From Cohaesibacter haloalkalitolerans (GTDB lineage: Bacteria; Pseudomonadota; Alphaproteobacteria; Rhizobiales; Cohaesibacteraceae), in the NCBI RefSeq assembly GCF_003574655.1, contig NZ_QNUM01000003.1, positions 608,414-672,413 on the forward strand: 64,000 bases of DNA, given 5' to 3'. The notes under the pieces are model-generated. The model was not told where the DNA came from. It ran no database searches and worked only from the letters and a program-made list of their open reading frames with translations. Positions 44,196 through 52,368 of this stretch are shown in pieces (position 1 is the first letter of the stretch; every line of letters begins with the position of its first letter). The position numbers and the translations under genes were made by a program.

Positions 44196-45149
44196 ATGGC
44201 GATACTTCTCATTCACGCAGGCGGCACCATCGGCATGGTTGAGAGCGACGAGGGCTTTTCCCCGGCGCAAGGCGTGGTCGAGGATCATGTCAACCAGCAA
44301 GTGGCTGAAGGGCTCTTCCCGCCCATGGACATCGTGCGCCTTGATCCGCTGATCGACAGCGCCAACGCCACACCCCATGACTGGCACCGTATCGCCATCA
44401 CAATTGCCGAAAACATGGAAGCCTATGACGGTTTCATCGTAGCCCATGGCACCGATACTCTCGCCTACACGGCGGCTGCCCTGACCTTTGCCCTCGAGGG
44501 TCTTGCCAAACCCGTCATCCTGACCGGGGCGATGCTGCCGATCGGGGTAGAAGGCTCGGACGGCCCGGAAAATCTCGCCGCTTCGGTCACTCATGTGCAG
44601 AAGGCCCCCGCCGGTGTCTGGGTCCAGTTTGCCGGCCGCCATCTGCATGGCTCGCGCGTTCGCAAGTCCCATTCCCGCCAGTTTGATGCCTTTGCTGCCG
44701 ATCCGGGAGAATATCCGCCGCTGCGCTCTGGCCCGGCCTTTCGCCTGCATCAGCCGCGGCCCTGGAATATCGTTATTCTCGCCGTTGCGCCTGGCATGTC
44801 TGACAATGTCGCCCGCTACGCTGCCGAAACCTGTGACGGCATCGTCCTGCGCTGCTATGGCTCCGGCACCGTGCCCCATAGCGAGGGATTGGAACAGGCG
44901 CTGGCAACCGCATGGCAAAGGGGCTGTCCGGTATTTGCCGTCAGTCAGTGCCCGGAAGGCGGGCTGGCGCTCGGTACCTACGCCGCCGGTGCCGTACTCA
45001 AGAAATACAACGTCATCGACGGGCGCGACATCACCCTTGAAGCCGCCTATGCCAAGCTGGTGTTCATCCTCTCGCAGGAGGCCAATTTCGACCGTCAACG
45101 CCAGATGCTGCAGACGCCGTTGGCCGGTGAGATGCACACGGCCAGTTAA
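44196..45149 (+). CDS. type I (cytoplasmic) L-asparaginase
   Basis: Hydrolyses L-asparagine to aspartate and ammonia, 317 residues. ATG 44196 (MAILLIHAGGTIGMVESDEGF) follows GGAAAGGG; no signal peptide is present, so it is the cytoplasmic type. The two catalytic threonine motifs are HAGGTIGM (about T11) and IVAHGTDTLAYTAAAL (Thr-Asp pair near 87-88), with Lys in LTGAMLPIGVEGSDGPENL region as expected. The C-terminal part (YAAETCDGIVLRCYGSGTVPH) binds substrate from the neighbouring subunit in the family. A strong terminator follows. Confidence 0.92.
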   Translation: MAILLIHAGGTIGMVESDEGFSPAQGVVEDHVNQQVAEGLFPPMDIVRLDPLIDSANATPHDWHRIAITIAENMEAYDGFIVAHGTDTLAYTAAALTFALEGLAKPVILTGAMLPIGVEGSDGPENLAASVTHVQKAPAGVWVQFAGRHLHGSRVRKSHSRQFDAFAADPGEYPPLRSGPAFRLHQPRPWNIVILAVAPGMSDNVARYAAETCDGIVLRCYGSGTVPHSEGLEQALATAWQRGCPVFAVSQCPEGGLALGTYAAGAVLKKYNVIDGRDITLEAAYAKLVFILSQEANFDRQRQMLQTPLAGEMHTAS

Positions 45150-45197
45150 GAGGAACCCCTCGCCTCCCTTCACGCACGCCCCCCCCAAGGAAACAGC

Positions 45198-45228
45198 AAA
45201 GGCCGGAGAGCATCCCTCCGGCCTTTTT
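45198..45228. terminator. rho-independent terminator, bidirectional
   Basis: AAAGGCCGGAG (45198-45208) and CTCCGGCCTTT (45216-45226) followed by TT, between the convergent asparaginase and binding-protein genes. Confidence 0.92.
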
Positions 45229-45261
45229 GTTCATCAGCAGTGTCGTTCCTGCTACGGCCTG

Positions 45262-46524
45262 TTACTTGGCGACCTTGGCCTTGATGGCGGCCACTTCATC
45301 AGCCTGCATCATACCGGTGGTTTCAATGGAACCATCCGCAATCTTCCAGAGGCGGAACGGGCCGGTGATATCGCCATACTGGTCGAAGCCAACCGGGCCG
45401 ATGACGCCCTCATAGCGGATTTTCTCGCCCTTCTTGATCAGTTCCAGCGCCTTCTTGAATTCTTCCGGACCGGCATAAATCGGGGTCCCTTCAGTGCCGG
45501 TTACTTCGAAAATGGCATCCCGGATCTTGTCAGCCTTGGCTTCGCCTGCCTTGGCAATCGCCAGACCGACGATCGCACCAGCATCATAGGAGCGGTCGGC
45601 AGCCGGAGCATCCGGTGCGATACCACCAGAGACGGCAGCGAAATTGTCATAGAAATATTTGGTCGAAGCAGTCTCGTCGGTGCCCGAAGAGGTGCCATAA
45701 GCTTCGTTGAGATACTGCGCACCGACTGCCTTGATGAAGTCAGAGGAGTTCATGCCGTCATTGAGCAGGAATTTCTGCGGGCCGCCATTAGAGATCCAGG
45801 CGCGGGCGATGGTCGCTCCGTCAACCGGATAGCTGACGAGATAAAGCGCTTCCGGATCACCCGACAGCGCAGCGGTGGCTTCCGAGGAATAGTTGGCCTG
45901 CTTTTCGTTATAGGCCGTAATGGACGTGATTTCACCGCCGAGTGCCTCGAAGGTGGAAGAGAATTCACGCATCATGTTGACGCCGAAGTCATTGTTGACG
46001 TGAATGATGGCCAGCTTCTTGAGGCCCTTGTCGATGGCATACTGCGCCGCAGCCGTGCCCTGCAGGGCATCAGAGGTGATGGTGCGGAAGAAATAACCGC
46101 CCGTCTTGCCTTCCTTGCCCAGTTGGGTGAGCGTCGGGGAAGAGGAAGCCGGAGAAACCTGAACCACCTTGGCTGGTGCTGTCACCGAGGTGAGGATCGG
46201 CAGGGAAACCGAGGAGATGATGCCACCGATGACGACCGGCACATGCTTGATGTTGACCAACTGCGTTGCCTGATCGACGGCCACGTTGCCCTGGCTCTGG
46301 CTGTCACGGGTGTCGGCTTTCAGCGAACAGCCCAGCACACCGCCAGCATCGTTGATATCCTTGAAGGCCATTTCGACGGCCTTGGCACCAGCCTGACCGT
46401 AAACACCGGCAGGCCCTGTCAATTCCATGACCATGCCCACTTCGACATCGCACGCCATGGCGGGCAGCATGGTGCCCCCAAGACCCGCCAGAACGGCCAA
46501 TGGTGCTAAACAAACTTTCTTCAT
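45262..46524 (-). CDS. Liv-type ABC transporter substrate-binding protein (second system)
   Basis: Periplasmic binding protein, 420 residues, AGGAGCG before ATG 46524. Signal peptide about 1-24 (cleavage near AMA-C), where the Cys gives a possible lipoprotein form. The type I binding fold starts CDVEVGMVMELTGPAGVYGQAGAKAVEMAFKDINDAGGVLGCSLKADTRDSQSQG and continues with SVTAPAKVVQVSPASSSPTLTQLG and LKKLAIIHVNNDFGVNMMREFSSTF. The matching permease and ATPase genes are across the divergent GntR promoter. The ligand is unknown. Confidence 0.9.
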   Translation of the reverse strand: MKKVCLAPLAVLAGLGGTMLPAMACDVEVGMVMELTGPAGVYGQAGAKAVEMAFKDINDAGGVLGCSLKADTRDSQSQGNVAVDQATQLVNIKHVPVVIGGIISSVSLPILTSVTAPAKVVQVSPASSSPTLTQLGKEGKTGGYFFRTITSDALQGTAAAQYAIDKGLKKLAIIHVNNDFGVNMMREFSSTFEALGGEITSITAYNEKQANYSSEATAALSGDPEALYLVSYPVDGATIARAWISNGGPQKFLLNDGMNSSDFIKAVGAQYLNEAYGTSSGTDETASTKYFYDNFAAVSGGIAPDAPAADRSYDAGAIVGLAIAKAGEAKADKIRDAIFEVTGTEGTPIYAGPEEFKKALELIKKGEKIRYEGVIGPVGFDQYGDITGPFRLWKIADGSIETTGMMQADEVAAIKAKVAK

Positions 46525-46577
46525 TTCACGCTCCTGTAGGAAGGGGCCCTCAAGGGCCGATTGGCGAAGGCTTCAGC

Positions 46578-47630
46578 CTATTCTTTGTTGAGGTTGTATT
46601 TCATGATGGATCCGTGCCGCCCGAAACGGTCACGCTCCAATGTGTAGACGTCGCCCTCAAGCGGGGCCGACTGATCGAGAATGGCCTCGATCCGGGAAAG
46701 ATCTTCCGGCGACAGCGTGACCGCGCCAATGCCCAGATTGGCATCGAGATGACTGCGGTTGCGCGCGCCAACGATGACGCCAGCCACATGGGGGCGGGTC
46801 AGAACGGCCGCCGAAGCGATGGTCGAGATGTCGGTTTCATGCCGGTCGGCGATGCTGCGCAGCGTCTGCAACAGCGACTGGAACAGCTCCCAGCCACCGA
46901 AATCCTCAATGATCAGCTTGTATTTGGTCAGAGACCGGTTCTCCAGCTCGCCCTGGGGTTCCGCCACGCCCAGCCAGCGATCGGAGAGGAAACCACCGGC
47001 CACCGTGCCATAGCACAGAAAATGGAAATCATGCGCGGTAGCAAGCGAGGCCATGTGCTTCTCCGGGCGGCGGTCCAGCAGCGAATATTGCAGCTGGATC
47101 GTTGCCAGCGGCAACCCTTCGGCCTTCATGGTGGTGACGTGATCGCTGTCGAAATTGGTGCAGCTGAGGAACCTGAGGCGGCCTTCCTGCTGGAACTCAT
47201 GCAGCCAATGCATCGCCTCAAGCCAGTCTCCCAGCTCATAGTCCCACCAGTGGAATTGCACCAGATCGAGCCGTTCTACGCCCAGACGGACGCGCGAGCG
47301 ATCAATGGTTTCCTGCAACTGCACGCGCGTCAGACTGGAAAGCTTGTCGAGATCGGGCACACATTTGGTATGGACATGAATGGCATCCAGCGCCTCGGCC
47401 CCATACCTGTCGCCATAGACCTTGCGAAAATCGCCGATAATCTCTTCGACGCCGGTATAAATATCGGCGCAGTCGAAGGTGATGATCCCGGCCTCTGCCG
47501 TGGCCAGCAAATCATCGACGGCGGCCTTTTTGTCAATGGCACCATGACCACCGGCCAACTGCCAGCCACCGCGGATCACACGCGATATCTCATAGTCCGG
47601 CGTCAGGCTGTATCTTGGAACTCGGGTCAT
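46578..47630 (-). CDS. aldo/keto reductase, paralogue of the AKR-RidA protein
   Basis: NAD(P)H-dependent oxidoreductase of the AKR family, 350 residues. ATG 47630 lies one base after the TIGR04076 stop. The catalytic tetrad is visible as ITFDCADIYTG (Asp, Tyr), VHTKC (Lys) and DLVQFHWWDYELGDWLEAMHWL (His). The FHWW motif and HEFQQEGRLRFLSCTNFDSDHV segment closely match the AKR domain encoded at 52361, so the two are paralogues in one regulon. Substrate unknown; presumably derived from the compound imported by the adjacent transporter. Confidence 0.88.
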   Translation of the reverse strand: MTRVPRYSLTPDYEISRVIRGGWQLAGGHGAIDKKAAVDDLLATAEAGIITFDCADIYTGVEEIIGDFRKVYGDRYGAEALDAIHVHTKCVPDLDKLSSLTRVQLQETIDRSRVRLGVERLDLVQFHWWDYELGDWLEAMHWLHEFQQEGRLRFLSCTNFDSDHVTTMKAEGLPLATIQLQYSLLDRRPEKHMASLATAHDFHFLCYGTVAGGFLSDRWLGVAEPQGELENRSLTKYKLIIEDFGGWELFQSLLQTLRSIADRHETDISTIASAAVLTRPHVAGVIVGARNRSHLDANLGIGAVTLSPEDLSRIEAILDQSAPLEGDVYTLERDRFGRHGSIMKYNLNKE

Positions 47631-47631
47631 T

Positions 47632-47991
47632 TCAGGTCTCGCTTTCTGGCGCCTTGGGCGCATCAAGCGGCACGGCTGTTGTCTCCGCATGACTGAAGGT
47701 GCGCTTGCGGGTGCGCGTGATCCGGAATCGCGTGCTGCAATTTGGATCAGGGCAGGCAACCTCGGCGTCGGTGCTCATCCAGTCGTTGGGGTGCGTGTCG
47801 CGTTGCTTGGCTGGCAAGAGAGGCAGAAGCGCCGCCAGCGAATAGATGGAAAATCCCTGTCCGGGAGGCATGTGGATCATCTCGCCACGTAGTTCGAAAT
47901 AGTCACCGACCTTGGCACCGCAATAGATCGGCCCTCCTTCGGGTGCCACGACTTCCACGCGGAGATCCCACAATTCAAAGCTGTCAGTCAT
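47632..47991 (-). CDS. TIGR04076-family protein
   Basis: A 119-residue cytoplasmic protein of the TIGR04076 type: VEVVAPEGGPIYCGAKVGDYFELRGEMIHMPPGQGFSIYSLAALLPLLPAKQR then VACPDPNCSTRFRITR. Conserved cysteines (the one after GPIY, and the CPDPNC pair) suggest metal or redox chemistry. The biochemical role of the family is not known to me. It overlaps the gntR end by eight bases and precedes the aldo/keto reductase by one base, so it is a tight operon member. Confidence 0.75.
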   Translation of the reverse strand: MTDSFELWDLRVEVVAPEGGPIYCGAKVGDYFELRGEMIHMPPGQGFSIYSLAALLPLLPAKQRDTHPNDWMSTDAEVACPDPNCSTRFRITRTRKRTFSHAETTAVPLDAPKAPESET

Positions 47992-48721
47992 CGCCCTCTC
48001 CTTCGGCTATGTCGCTGCGCAACAGGTTGAAGGACTGGGTGATATCGGCATGCAGTGCCTCGACGGCCGCCTCGGCATCGCCAGCAGCAAGCGCCTCAAT
48101 GAGGGCCCAGTGATGATGCACAGCGGTCAGGGAGGGATTGCGCCCATAGACAAGCGCTGAAGCGCGCACGAAAGGCCCAGACTGCATCCAAAGGCTGCGC
48201 ACGATCGGCAACAGCACATCCGACCCGGCCATGCCATAGACGGTAAAATGAAACTGATAATTGAGCCCGGAGGTTACACTGACCTGCTCATCATCGAGCG
48301 GTTTCTGGAAAGCGGCCTCGCAGGCGGCGGTCATGTCGCGCAGGCTCTGCAATGTGACAGCATCGGTTTTCGGAGTGGCCAGCCGCACCAGCTCGCCCTC
48401 GATGAGGCAACGGACCCGGGCAAGGTCTTCCAGCCTATCAGGCGTGATCAGCGGCACGCGAGTCGACCGGTTGGGCATCATTTCGAGTGCCTGTTCCGAG
48501 ACCAGTCGCGCCAGCGCCTCACGCACCGGCATGATGGAAACCTGCAGCGTGTCAGCCAGCGCCTGCATCCGCAGCACCTGACCGGCCGCAAAGACGCCAT
48601 GCATCAGCGACCGGGCAAGTTCCTGATAAACCCGTTCTTGCAAGGATTCCCGTGCAATGGACCCCAGTCCCGGTATCGCCTTGTCATCGCCTGCCTGATC
48701 TGCCTTCAGCAAGTTTTTCAT
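47984..48721 (-). CDS. GntR-family (FadR/VanR type) regulator
   Basis: A 245-residue regulator. The winged helix-turn-helix (about 24-85) reads SLQERVYQELARSLMHGVFAAGQVLRMQALADTLQVSIMPVREALARLVSEQALEM, and the C-terminal FCD domain has metal-site histidines (LNYQFHFTVYGMAGSDVLL and SLTAVHHHWALIEAL). ATG 48721 is used; an in-frame ATG at 48757 has a closer purine run and is possible. It is divergent from the livG-F-H-M operon with a perfect 16-bp palindrome between them, so it likely controls both sides. Confidence 0.9.
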   Translation of the reverse strand: MKNLLKADQAGDDKAIPGLGSIARESLQERVYQELARSLMHGVFAAGQVLRMQALADTLQVSIMPVREALARLVSEQALEMMPNRSTRVPLITPDRLEDLARVRCLIEGELVRLATPKTDAVTLQSLRDMTAACEAAFQKPLDDEQVSVTSGLNYQFHFTVYGMAGSDVLLPIVRSLWMQSGPFVRASALVYGRNPSLTAVHHHWALIEALAAGDAEAAVEALHADITQSFNLLRSDIAEGEGDD

Positions 48722-48825
48722 GATTTGGCTGCGTCTCCCACTCTCAGAAAATGACATTCCCACCTGTATGGGGCTTTTTCTGTTGCTCTCTCTTTTTTTG
48801 CTTGCAAAAGCGGCTTGTGTCAATA

Positions 48826-48841
48826 ATCTTTGATCAAAGAT
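48826..48841. promoter_or_regulatory. GntR operator candidate, perfect 16-bp palindrome
   Basis: ATCTTTGATCAAAGAT is fully symmetric and sits in the 188-bp region between the divergent gntR and livG genes. Confidence 0.75.
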
Positions 48842-48909
48842 AAAAGATATAAACCCGTCCGGACCAAACCTCGCGATCACATGCCGGACAGGAAGCATCT
48901 GGGGATGTG

Positions 48910-49728
48910 ATGACGCAGACCATGGAAGGCCGACAAAGCGCGCAAGACGCACGGTCATCGGATGAAGAGCCAATTTTGAAAGCCCGGTCTCTCAGCCGCA
49001 GCTTTCAGGGCTTCAAGGCAGTGGATGATTTGTCCCTTGATCTCCACGAAGGTGAAATCATGGGCCTCATTGGACCCAACGGCGCAGGCAAGACCACCAT
49101 GTTCAACATGCTGGCCGGGTCCCTGCTCCCTACATCGGGCACAATCCATCTCAAGGGGCAGGATATCAGCCGCGAAGGAGCCGAGAAGAGGCTGAGACGC
49201 GGCCTTGGCCGGACCTTTCAGATCCCCCGCCCCTTTCCCGAAATGACCGTGCTTGAAAATGTGCTCTGCGGCGCCCAGGGCCAGTCTGGCGAGAAAGCCA
49301 TCAGTGCCTTCTTCCGCCCTGCCAGAAGTCGCCGCGATGAAGCACTGGCACTCGAAAAGGCCCGCCATCTGACGGACTTCCTGATGCTCTCCCATCTGGA
49401 GAACGAGAAGGCCCGCGTGCTTTCCGGCGGACAGCGCAAACTGCTGGAGTTGGCACGCATCCTGATGGCCGATCCCAAGGTCATCCTGCTTGATGAACCG
49501 GCGGCAGGCGTCAATCCGACCCTTCTTCAGGATATCATGGCCCGCATCGTCACCCTCAATGAGCAGGGTGTGACCATCCTGCTCATTGAGCACAATATGG
49601 ACATGGTGGCGCGGCTGTGTTCCCGGGTCATGGTGATGGCCCTTGGCCAGAAGCTGGCCGAAGGCGCCCCCGATGTGGTCATCCGCGACCCCGAAGTTGT
49701 CCGCGCCTATCTGGGAGATGCCGCATGA
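48910..49728 (+). CDS. livG: Liv-type ABC transporter ATPase LivG (second system)
   Basis: ATPase of the second HAAT importer, 272 residues from ATG 48910 (a GTG one codon before and an ATG four codons after are alternatives). After a polar 20-residue lead, Walker [12 protein letters not shown], the Q-loop LGRTFQIPRPFPEMTVLENV, signature LSGGQRKLLELARIL, Walker [14 protein letters not shown] and ILLIEHNMDMVARLCSRVMVM are seen. First of the operon livG-F-H-M-AKR/RidA, all with four- to eight-base overlaps. Confidence 0.92.
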   Translation: MTQTMEGRQSAQDARSSDEEPILKARSLSRSFQGFKAVDDLSLDLHEGEIMGLIGPNGAGKTTMFNMLAGSLLPTSGTIHLKGQDISREGAEKRLRRGLGRTFQIPRPFPEMTVLENVLCGAQGQSGEKAISAFFRPARSRRDEALALEKARHLTDFLMLSHLENEKARVLSGGQRKLLELARILMADPKVILLDEPAAGVNPTLLQDIMARIVTLNEQGVTILLIEHNMDMVARLCSRVMVMALGQKLAEGAPDVVIRDPEVVRAYLGDAA

Positions 49729-50462
49729 CGCCGGACATTCTCAGACTCAAGACCCTTCACGCCGGTTACCAGCCCGACCTGCCGATCATCAACGGCATCG
49801 ACCTCACGGTTCGGCAGGGCGAGTTCGTTGTGCTGCTGGGGCCGAATGGCGCTGGCAAGTCGACACTGGTCAAGGCGATTGCCGGGTTGGTGCCAATCCA
49901 CTCGGGGCTGGTGTTCCTCAAGGAAGAGAACATCACCCATCTGCCAGCCCACATGAAGCTGCACAGTGGCATGACCTTCGTGCCGCAGACGGAAAACATC
50001 TTCACCCAGATGAGCATCCGCGAAAATCTGCAGATCTCGGCCCAGATCCTGCCCAAGCAGCTACGCGCAGAGCGCATCGAGGCGATGTTTGCCATGTTCC
50101 CGGATCTCGCCAAACGACCGTCTACACGCGCAGGCGCCCTTTCGGGTGGCCAGCGACAGATGCTGGCTGTCGCCCGCGCCCTCATCACCGACCCCAAGCT
50201 GCTGATCCTTGACGAACCATCCGCCGGTCTCTCCCCGATGCTGGTCGATGAAGTCTTTGCGCGGATCAGCATGATCAACCAGACCGGCATCACCATCCTG
50301 CTGGTCGAGCAGAATGTCCGCGTCGGGCTCAATGTTGCGTCCCGCGGGGTGATCCTCGTTGAGGGCAAGGTCGCCCATGACGCCCCCTCGGACGAGCTCA
50401 AGGGCGATCCGGTGGTCGCCGAGCTTTATCTGGGCGGTGGTTCCGAGGAGACAGCGCAATGA
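49725..50462 (+). CDS. livF: Liv-type ABC transporter ATPase LivF (second system)
   Basis: Second ATPase, 245 residues, starting at ATG 49725 in an ATGA overlap with livG. Walker A GPNGAGKSTLV, FVPQTENIFTQMSIRENL, signature LSGGQRQMLAVARAL, Walker B LLILDEPSAGLSPMLVDEV, and LLVEQNVRVGLNVASRGVILVEGKV. Normal LivF length. Confidence 0.93.
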   Translation: MTPDILRLKTLHAGYQPDLPIINGIDLTVRQGEFVVLLGPNGAGKSTLVKAIAGLVPIHSGLVFLKEENITHLPAHMKLHSGMTFVPQTENIFTQMSIRENLQISAQILPKQLRAERIEAMFAMFPDLAKRPSTRAGALSGGQRQMLAVARALITDPKLLILDEPSAGLSPMLVDEVFARISMINQTGITILLVEQNVRVGLNVASRGVILVEGKVAHDAPSDELKGDPVVAELYLGGGSEETAQ

Positions 50463-51373
50463 CCCTGCAACCGCTCATGGACGGCCTCGTCAACGGCTCG
50501 ATCATCGGCCTTGGTGCCATTGGCGTCACGCTCACCTATTCCATCCTGCGCTTTGCCAACTTCGCCCATGGAGAGCTTCTGTCTTGGGGGGCCTATCTGG
50601 CCCTCACGGTCAGTGCCGCGCTCGGTGCGCTGTTGCCCGGCCTTGGCACCCCGATCGGCCCCTTCTCCTTTGGCTGGTCGGTGCCCATCGCCATGATCGC
50701 CTCGATGTTCCTCACCGGCCTTGTTGCCCTGACGGTCGACTGGCTGTTGTTCGGGCGACTGCGCAATGCCGGATCGGCCCAGATCATTCTGGTGATGTCG
50801 TCTTTCGGTGCCGCCCTTGCGCTGCGCAACCTGCTCGAATTCATCTACACCTCAAGCCCTGCCTATTTCACGACGGCGCTGCAGATTTCGCGGCCCGTCC
50901 TGCCCGGCCTGCGCGCCACACCGGACCAGTTGCTTGTGCTGGTGCTGGCAGTGGTCATGGTGGTCGCGGTCCACCTGCTACTGACCCGGTCCGCTGCAGG
51001 CCGCTCCATGCGGGCGGTGTCGGAAAACCCGGCGCTTGCCAGCCTTGCCGGGATCGACACGCGGGCCGTCATCCGCATGGTCTGGATGCTCGGGGCGGCG
51101 CTGGCTGCCGTCGGAGGCATCATGTCCGGTGTTGTCGTCCAGATCCGCCCGACCATGGGGCTCGACCTGCTGCTGCCACTGTTTGCCGCCTCCATCCTCG
51201 GCGGCATCGGTTCTGTCCCCGGTGCCATGCTGGCCGGGCTGATGGTGGGACTGGCCGAGGCCTTCACCGTGCAGATCATCGGGGCTGAATGGCGGGCTGC
51301 AGTTTCCTTCGTCATCCTCGTTGCCATGCTGCTGTTGCGGCCACAGGGCATCTTCGGAAAGGCTGCGGCATGA
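50459..51373 (+). CDS. livH: Liv-type ABC transporter permease LivH (second system)
   Basis: Inner-membrane permease, 304 residues, ATGA overlap with livF. Markers are NGSIIGLGAIGVTLTYSILRFANFAHGELLSWGAYLAL (about 12-49), LTRSAAGRSMRAVSENPALASLAGI (coupling helix) and PLFAASILGGIGSVPGAMLAGLMVGLAEAF near the C-terminus. Compared with the paa-linked LivH it has an insertion after the third helix (GALLPGLGTPIGPFSFGWS). Confidence 0.92.
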   Translation: MTLQPLMDGLVNGSIIGLGAIGVTLTYSILRFANFAHGELLSWGAYLALTVSAALGALLPGLGTPIGPFSFGWSVPIAMIASMFLTGLVALTVDWLLFGRLRNAGSAQIILVMSSFGAALALRNLLEFIYTSSPAYFTTALQISRPVLPGLRATPDQLLVLVLAVVMVVAVHLLLTRSAAGRSMRAVSENPALASLAGIDTRAVIRMVWMLGAALAAVGGIMSGVVVQIRPTMGLDLLLPLFAASILGGIGSVPGAMLAGLMVGLAEAFTVQIIGAEWRAAVSFVILVAMLLLRPQGIFGKAAA

Positions 51374-52368
51374 TCGACCTTCTCTCCTACGGCGCCTTTT
51401 TCCTCACCATGGCCCTGACTTACGCGGTGATCTGTCTCGGCCTTAATCTGCAATGGGGCCAGACCGGCCTGTTCAATGTCGGCGTTGCCGGTTTTGTCGC
51501 CGTCGGGGCCTATGTTTCCTCGATCCTGACAACGCCCGCAATCGACGGACGGCTGGGCGGTTTCGATCTGCCGATTGTCATCGGCTGGCTTGGCGGCGGG
51601 CTGGGCGCAGGTTTCCTGTGTTTTCTGCTTGGTGCTCTCACCCTGCGTCTGCGATCCGACTATCTGGCCATCGCCACCTTCGGTGCGGCGGTTGTCATTC
51701 AGCTCGCCCTGCTCAATCTGGAAGGCATCACCGGCGGTCCCTTCGGCATCGGCTTCATTCCCCGCCCCTTCGGCACCCTTGCCGAACAGCCCGGCCTGTT
51801 CGCGGCGGCCAATCTTGCGGTTTTGATCGTGCTGGTGCTGGTCTGCTATCTCGCCTTGCAGCACCTGACGCGCTCTCCCTGGGGGCGTGTTCTGCGGGCC
51901 TTGCGCGAAGACGAGGAAGCCGCCAAGGCGCTGGGCAAGGATCCCGTCACCTATCGCCTGCAGGCCTTCGCCATTGGCGGCTTCGTCATGGGGCTTGGTG
52001 GCGCGGCGCAGGCCCATTTCATCGGCTTCATCGCGCCGGACAATTATCTGCCGACTCTCACCTTTCAGGTCTGGACCATGCTGATTGTCGGCGGTTCGGG
52101 CAACATGCGCGGCGCCATCCTCGGCGCGATACTGGTGTGGGCAATCTGGGCTCTGTCCGGCAGCCTCGTTGCCAGCGTCTTCCCGCCCGACCAGCAGGCC
52201 CGCGCAGCCTCCCTGCAAATCGTACTGATCGGCGTTGCGCTCTGCCTTGTACTGCTGTTGCGCCCCTACGGAATTCTGGGCGAGGCAGGCACCCTGCGCG
52301 CGCCCCTGCGGCGAGCCCTTCGCCGCACTCCCAATTCTCTCTCTGAAGGACAAAAGACAAATGTCTGA
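51370..52368 (+). CDS. livM: Liv-type ABC transporter permease LivM (second system)
   Basis: Inner-membrane permease, 332 residues, ATG 51370 overlapping the livH stop. Family segments are AVICLGLNLQWGQTGLFNVGVAGFVAVGAYVSS (about 19-51), LTLRLRSDYLAIATFGAAVVIQ, SPWGRVLRALREDEEAAKALGKDP (coupling segment) and MLIVGGSGNMRGAILGAILVWAIW. The C-terminus is extended by an arginine-rich tail of about 20 residues. The next gene starts inside its last codons. Confidence 0.92.
   Translation: MIDLLSYGAFFLTMALTYAVICLGLNLQWGQTGLFNVGVAGFVAVGAYVSSILTTPAIDGRLGGFDLPIVIGWLGGGLGAGFLCFLLGALTLRLRSDYLAIATFGAAVVIQLALLNLEGITGGPFGIGFIPRPFGTLAEQPGLFAAANLAVLIVLVLVCYLALQHLTRSPWGRVLRALREDEEAAKALGKDPVTYRLQAFAIGGFVMGLGGAAQAHFIGFIAPDNYLPTLTFQVWTMLIVGGSGNMRGAILGAILVWAIWALSGSLVASVFPPDQQARAASLQIVLIGVALCLVLLLRPYGILGEAGTLRAPLRRALRRTPNSLSEGQKTNV

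Noticed and set aside
43371..45188. 605-codon minus-strand frame
   Set aside because: Antisense to the asparaginase gene and out of frame over lysE; low-complexity composition.
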